From Paragonimus westermani (taxonomy: Eukaryota > Platyhelminthes > Trematoda > Plagiorchiida > Troglotrematidae), in contig QNGE01001296.1 of NCBI GenBank assembly GCA_008508345.1, positions 96,576-160,575 of the forward strand: DNA of 64,000 nt. Reading direction: 5' to 3'. The position numbers and the translations under genes are program-made. The notes under the pieces are model-generated. The model was not told the origin of the DNA, did not search any database, and worked only from the letters and a program-made list of their open reading frames with translations. Shown here in pieces: positions 59,929 through 64,000 of the stretch (positions are counted from its first letter, which is position 1; each line of letters starts with the position of its first letter).

Positions 59929-61330
59929 ACGGTTGGCGGCACCCGATTCGGATTAGCCTGTCACAGTGACCGAAGCCAAAGGACGCCTGCGCTTAGCCAT
60001 CACTGCAATTGGCTTGCGCTACACCACTTGCGGTCCCACCCGCACACGACATATCCAGTGTAAACCCGAAGGAATAAGACCGGGAGGTGTGCCAGTGGGG
60101 CCCTTCTGTCCAGCCGGCCAATGCTGGTTAGCCAGTTGATTGGCTAATTAGGAAAGGAAACGCTTATCTCTCGGAAACTAAACAGAGAGAGGCTGCAATG
60201 ACGAGATCCAAACTAAGGAGAAAGATTGTGAAGCGTAATACAAGAAGCATTGTAGTATGGGAGTGCAGGTTAGTGCAACCTAAAGAAGATAGGGATGAAA
60301 AGCAACTTTCTCACTGAACTATGAAAAGCCAGACAGACCATTCATCATATAATGCATCAACAAAGCCGAAGAAAAGAATGGATAGAAGACCACAGACACC
60401 CAAGTTTCTGAAAAGAAGAGCGGATTAATTGTCAACGATCAGGCTGTTGGCCGATGCAGTCGTTAACAGGAGTAGAATGGATATGCTTGTATGACCTACC
60501 TGAGCCTAACGTACTCGCCGCCTCTTCGCTGACGGGGTACTATGAGTACGTCGGTGACCTACTAACCCCAAACGGCCAGCTCATTCGCGGCCGCACACAT
60601 CGCAACGTCATATAGTCACGTCACCGCGACCTATGACACCGATGGTTCCTTTGCGTACCGCACGCTTCCGCTCGCGACCACGGAACAATTGCTCGTTGAA
60701 CTTTCGGACGCCCGCCAGAACTGTATTCCTCCAGGCCATCCGGTTCAACGCCAAATCTTCCCAACATCTAAAATCAATGTTACAACGTGAAAGGCTTACC
60801 TGCACAACATCCTGGTACCTCCACTTCTGGCCACCGGGATTTCGCTAACCTGATTTCACTTGTCCGTTCAGTAACTGCTTCGGGATACTGTCATCGCCCA
60901 TCCGACGGACCTGACCGAGCCAACGCAGCTGATTCAGCAACAACATGGCTTCCATCCTGTCCATGTCCGCTCGCCGCATTACCTCAGTGTTCGGAATCAT
61001 GTCCGACCACCGAATACCCAAGATGCGCCTCAGACACTGCACATGGAAGCGTCTGAGATAGCTCACGTTCCGCTGGTACAATGTCCACGTCTCCCTGCCG
61101 TACAGCAGTGTAGGCAGCACGATTAAGCGATAGACACACAGCTTGGTGGCCATCTTCAGGCTAAGATTCTTCCAGACACCCCTTTCAGGACGTCCGAAAG
61201 CAGCACTAGTCTTCGCCACAGGCGCTCTCAGCTCGCGGTCCACGGACAAATCTATCGACAAGTTGCTACCCAAGTAGCAAAACTCCCCGCAGTCATTTAT
61301 GTAGACACAACCCCGAGCACAAACATACAT
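59929..61330 (-). mobile_element. Zinc-finger LINE family, 3' end, copy 5 (best preserved C-terminus)
   Basis: Read from 61330 downwards, one frame stays open for 161 codons (61330-60845). It covers the RT thumb region: EFCYLGSNLSIDLSVDREL, KTSAAFGRPERGVWKNLS, LPTLLYGRETWTLYQRNVS, CLRRILGIRWSDMIPNTEV, LNQLRWLGQVRRMGDDSIP. A single in-frame TAG (60847-60845) interrupts it, after which the frame continues to 60608 with the same C-terminal segment as copy 4, then the zinc-finger remnant. The 3' untranslated region ends at 59929. It is 5' truncated at about 61330, where the sequence switches to what looks like the tail of the gypsy element. Low decay and near-identity to copy 4 suggest recent activity or conversion. 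Confidence 0.9.
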
Positions 61331-61575
61331 GCTTCAATCTGAACATTGTTTCGTAAAGTAAGAAGTGTTAACGTGTGTTTAGAGAATTGTGCGGGTTTGC
61401 GAAGCTTCCTGTAGAGGTGACTGGGGTAGACTGAGCAGGAGTCGGGAGTGTGGGCGCACCACCAACCGCAGGATCTTCTAGAAGAGGAACCCTTCTTGTT
61501 AACGGAAGGTTCTTAAAAAGACATCTTTTGGCGACAAAGAGGGTGTGGGTAATAACCCCCCCATACCTGCTGATT
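61331..61575 (-). other. Probable tail of the gypsy element, interrupted by LINE copy 5
   Basis: Follows the integrase C-terminal domain on the same strand. A frame reading YRKLRKPAQFSKHTLTL near 61400-61350 resembles the basic tail that ends some gypsy Pol proteins. No LTR was recognised, and the LINE copy begins at 61330. Confidence 0.4.
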
Positions 61576-62212
61576 TCAGTCTGTTGACATAAACCAAATC
61601 ACGTTTATCGTCTTATTAACGACGCTAACGGGGGTTGCGGGGACTAACTGGAGAGCAAGGGGGGTAAGATTTGTTGTAAGCTGACTTGATGAGTTGCCTG
61701 GTGATTGTATGAAATCACTCTCAACATAGGCCATTTTTAGACGACCAATACCGACGGCATCACAGTTTCCAGTCTGGACAACGGTGAAGTAATTGACCTG
61801 GCGTGGTATCACTGTGAATGGTCCAGGGTAGGGAGATCGCAGTGATCATTTTACTGAATCACATCAAATAAACCCATGCGCATGTGTGTAAATCACCGGG
61901 AATACGACTGAGCCACGAATTTTCCAACGTGAAGATTTAGCAAGTATTCTGCGTGTGCTTCTGAAAGTTTTCAACTCACCTTATTGAGTCAAATGGGTGG
62001 GGTGGCTCTTTGAAAAATTCATTAGGTTTTCCAAAAGATGATCCACACACTGGTTCTGCTGGAGCGATTCCAAGATAATTCCTTAGAAGTGATCTGATAG
62101 TTTACAGCGGAAGACGATCCGTCCACTTGTGTTTTGAAGAATGAGCAGTTTTCTTTGGAAACCTTTCACTAGGCCATTCGAAGAAAAGTGATGTGCAGAC
62201 GTTCTGATGTGT

Positions 62213-62578
62213 TCACAACAAAGCACAAGTCAAATCACGGAAAAGATGGCACCGGAATTTTGCAACTCTGTCTGTAATGACCACATAAGGTACATCAAAA
62301 TTAGCTACGCAATGGAAGGGAAAATTCCTGGCAATAGCTTCGCTCGTGATATCCCGTATGGGAATAGCCATGGACCAACGAGTGAACCGACTGACGCATG
62401 TGAGCAGGAAAGCTTTTAGATCGGATGGTGGCAGTGGACCGACAATATCTAAACGAAGGTGTAGGGAATTAGAATTTGTTGTGTGGGGATGGCTAAATGA
62501 AGAGACGACATGAAGATGTACTTTGCTACGCTGGCAGTGCAGGCAGGTTTTAGCCCGTATGCATACATTCTGGTTCAT
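62213..62578 (-). pseudogene. gypsy integrase core, 121 codons
   Basis: Contains the end of the zinc-binding domain (CLHCQRSK), the first catalytic Asp in LRLDIVGPLP, the region VSRFTRWSMAIPIRDIT and the second catalytic Asp in VVITDRVAKF. Integrase would insert the element's cDNA into chromosomes. The frame is lost shortly after the second Asp; the piece carrying the third acidic residue follows in another frame. Confidence 0.85.
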
Positions 62579-63229
62579 ACTAAATTAAGCGTATCTTTGA
62601 CAAGTGAGTCTGAAGGTTGCGCGTACACCGGGGTGTGAGAGTGACTGTAGAAAGTCGGGCAATTGTCTACAAGTCAGTGAAACAAACGGCAGAGGATTAG
62701 GCATAGATACGTCGCATATTACGCTGGAATCAGAATTAGGAAGTGGATCTTAAACAACCGGAAAGCTGGGAATGTTTCAGAATGAGACAGCTCTTCCACG
62801 TTTAGTTATGCTTCAGATAGTCTCTTCGGGCTCATGTCCGTCGAAGTTGTAACCGCATCAATGTGTAGTCTGGAAAAAGCGTCCGCGATGACATCGGTGG
62901 ATCTTGGAATATGATAAATGTCTGTTGCAAAATGTACGATGAAATCAAAATGACGGATTTCACAGGGGAAGTGCTTGTCTAATGAGGGGTTGAACGTGTG
63001 GACCAGTGATTTGTAGTCATTCAGAACAGCGGAAACTTGACTTTCTGATATATGTCGGAAATGCCGAATCGATAGATAAATCGCGAGTAGTTCCCTGCCG
63101 AATGTACGATAATTGTCTTTGGTTGGAAAGAGCTTTTGAGAGAATAAGGAGAGGGGTCGTAATTAATTGGTGACGAGCTATTGGAAAACTACTAACTGCG
63201 TTTACCGAAGCGTCGGTTGAGAAAAACAA

Positions 63230-63985
63230 TCAGATATTGAGGTCGGGATTAAAACGTGACAAGCCAGTGGTTTCAATAAGTATTTGCTTGTCAGTGTTAA
63301 GCGCTTGAGAAATGAAGATAACGCCTTTCTTTGATCCTCGTAAAAGATCGTTTAATGGTTGTAAAACGTGTGAACAGTGTGGCATCAAACGACGATAGTA
63401 GTTGATCGTACCAATGAAACACTGAAGTGTTTTAACGGAATCGGAAAGAGGAAAATCCTGCAATGCTTCAACTTTTGTGCCCAGTGGTCGGACACTCTTG
63501 GAGTCGATAATATGGCCTAAAAATTCCAGCGAATCAACACCGGGAACACAGTTAGAAAGATTGATAACAATTCCGGATTGAGCAAAGCTTGCGACTAATA
63601 AACGGAAATACTGTTCATGTCCGCTGTGATCTCAGCTAGCAGTCAACACGTCATTGAGATAAACAAAAACAAAATCAAAGCTGCGGATAACCTGGTTCAT
63701 AAAACGGTGAAAAGTTTGAGTAGCGTTTCGCATACCAAAAGGCATTCGGAGAAATTCAAGAGGACCGAAAGGAGTTGCTATTGCTCTTTTTGAGATATCA
63801 TCAACGGCCTTAGAAGTATGATGACATGCAAGTACTACTTCAATTTTGTAAAGAACAGTTTTACTATCCAGAGTGAGATAAACATCGTAGATATAGGGGG
63901 TGGGATGACGATCAGGGATTGTGGCATTGTTGGGCGCACGAAAATCACCACATGGATGACAGTCGCCTGAAGCTTCTGGAAACAT
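63230..63985 (-). pseudogene. gypsy reverse transcriptase and connection domain, one stop
   Basis: This is the best preserved coding piece of the gypsy element: 252 codons in a single frame with one internal TGA (63634-63632). Upstream coding continues past the window edge, so the first ATG (63985) is not the true start. The substrate-pocket region (PFGPLEFLRMPFGMRNA) is intact, but the first catalytic Asp of the palm box is Asn (codon 63655-63653, AAT). The preceding base is C, so the change fits a G-to-A transition at a CpG. Confidence 0.85.
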
Positions 63986-64000
63986 AGGTAGTTCCGCTGA

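Larger units (their letters stand above)
61576..64000 (-). mobile_element. Ty3/gypsy retrotransposon pol (RT, RNase H, integrase), runs off right edge
   Basis: Read from 64000 downwards. RT is in one frame: CGDFRAPNNATIPDRHPTP, ISKRAIATPFGPLEFLRMPF, MRNATQTFHRFMNQV. The palm box is YLND (63661-63650) in place of YxDD. A TGA at 63634-63632 follows, and the same frame goes on with GIVINLSNCVPGVDSLEFLG, VEALQDFPL, FIGTINYYRRLMPHCSHVLQ to 63230. RNase H (FSTDASVNAV, then FSQKLFPTKDNY, FGRELLAIYLSIRHFRH) is shifted in frame. Integrase lies at 62578-62213: CLHCQRSK of the zinc-binding part, LRLDIVGPLPPSD and VVITDRVAKF keep two catalytic Asp; NGLV is followed by an apparent 1-nt loss that removes the catalytic Glu. 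The C-terminal fold (YPGPFTVIPRQVNYFTVVQ, VGIGRLKMAYVES) ends near 61600. The motifs resemble flatworm CsRn1/Boudicca-type elements; the clade is tentative. Confidence 0.9.

Noticed and set aside
1..64000. CRISPR array, rRNA genes, telomeric repeats, satellite arrays
   Set aside because: No regularly spaced repeats, rRNA-like sequence or tandem arrays were seen apart from short dinucleotide runs; the sequence is eukaryotic in character.

Overview
The window looks like gene-poor nuclear DNA from a flatworm, most likely a parasitic one. I found no convincing host gene in 64 kb. What can be recognised is a dense set of decayed mobile elements: Penelope-like elements with GIY-YIG endonucleases, Ty3/gypsy elements, an RTE/SR2-like LINE, a CR1-like LINE, a LINE family with a C-terminal zinc finger, and a SINE-like element carrying a tRNA-like promoter and a hammerhead ribozyme. 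The last is the plan of the schistosome Sm-alpha retroposon, which is the main reason for the flatworm call. I cannot separate trematode from cestode. Almost every other open frame is short and shows no family signature.

Layout. About 0.5-2.1 kb (+) is a gypsy pol relic (RT to integrase). Hammerhead SINE copies A and B lie at 8.5-9.0 and 10.95-11.3 kb (+). An RTE-type RT scrap (15.1-15.5 kb, +) is followed by SINE copy E (-). The zinc-finger LINE family has five copies: 16.4-17.15 (+), 21.8-24.2 (+, with the longest ORF of the window, 366 aa), 42.8-44.9 (-), 56.35-57.24 (+) and 59.93-61.33 kb (-). The last two are nearly identical and face each other tail to tail. A CR1-like C-terminus is at 25.2-25.6 kb (-). 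Penelope-like relics are at 27.35-28.0 (-, split by SINE copy F), 35.1-36.1 (+) and 47.9-48.5 kb (-). SINE copy H is at 45.1-45.45 kb (-). SINE copies C and D lie head to tail at 53.7-54.4 kb (+). Gypsy integrase remains are at 57.6-58.1 kb (-), and a much better preserved gypsy pol runs off the right edge (64.0 to 61.4 kb, -).

The most interesting content is the SINE family. Copies A and D fold by inspection into complete type I hammerhead ribozymes; copy C has one stem I mismatch. Copy C is a compact 306-bp unit bounded by 37-bp terminal inverted repeats, an arrangement I do not know from standard Sm-alpha descriptions. Copies C and D place two ribozymes in direct repeat 432 nt apart, which could release a unit-length RNA as in retrozymes.

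Two cautions. A 16-bp exact match to the Tn5/Nextera mosaic end at 42322-42337 suggests a library artefact and a possible false join. A single N lies at 31808. All homology calls come from reading translations against remembered family motifs; no search was run.
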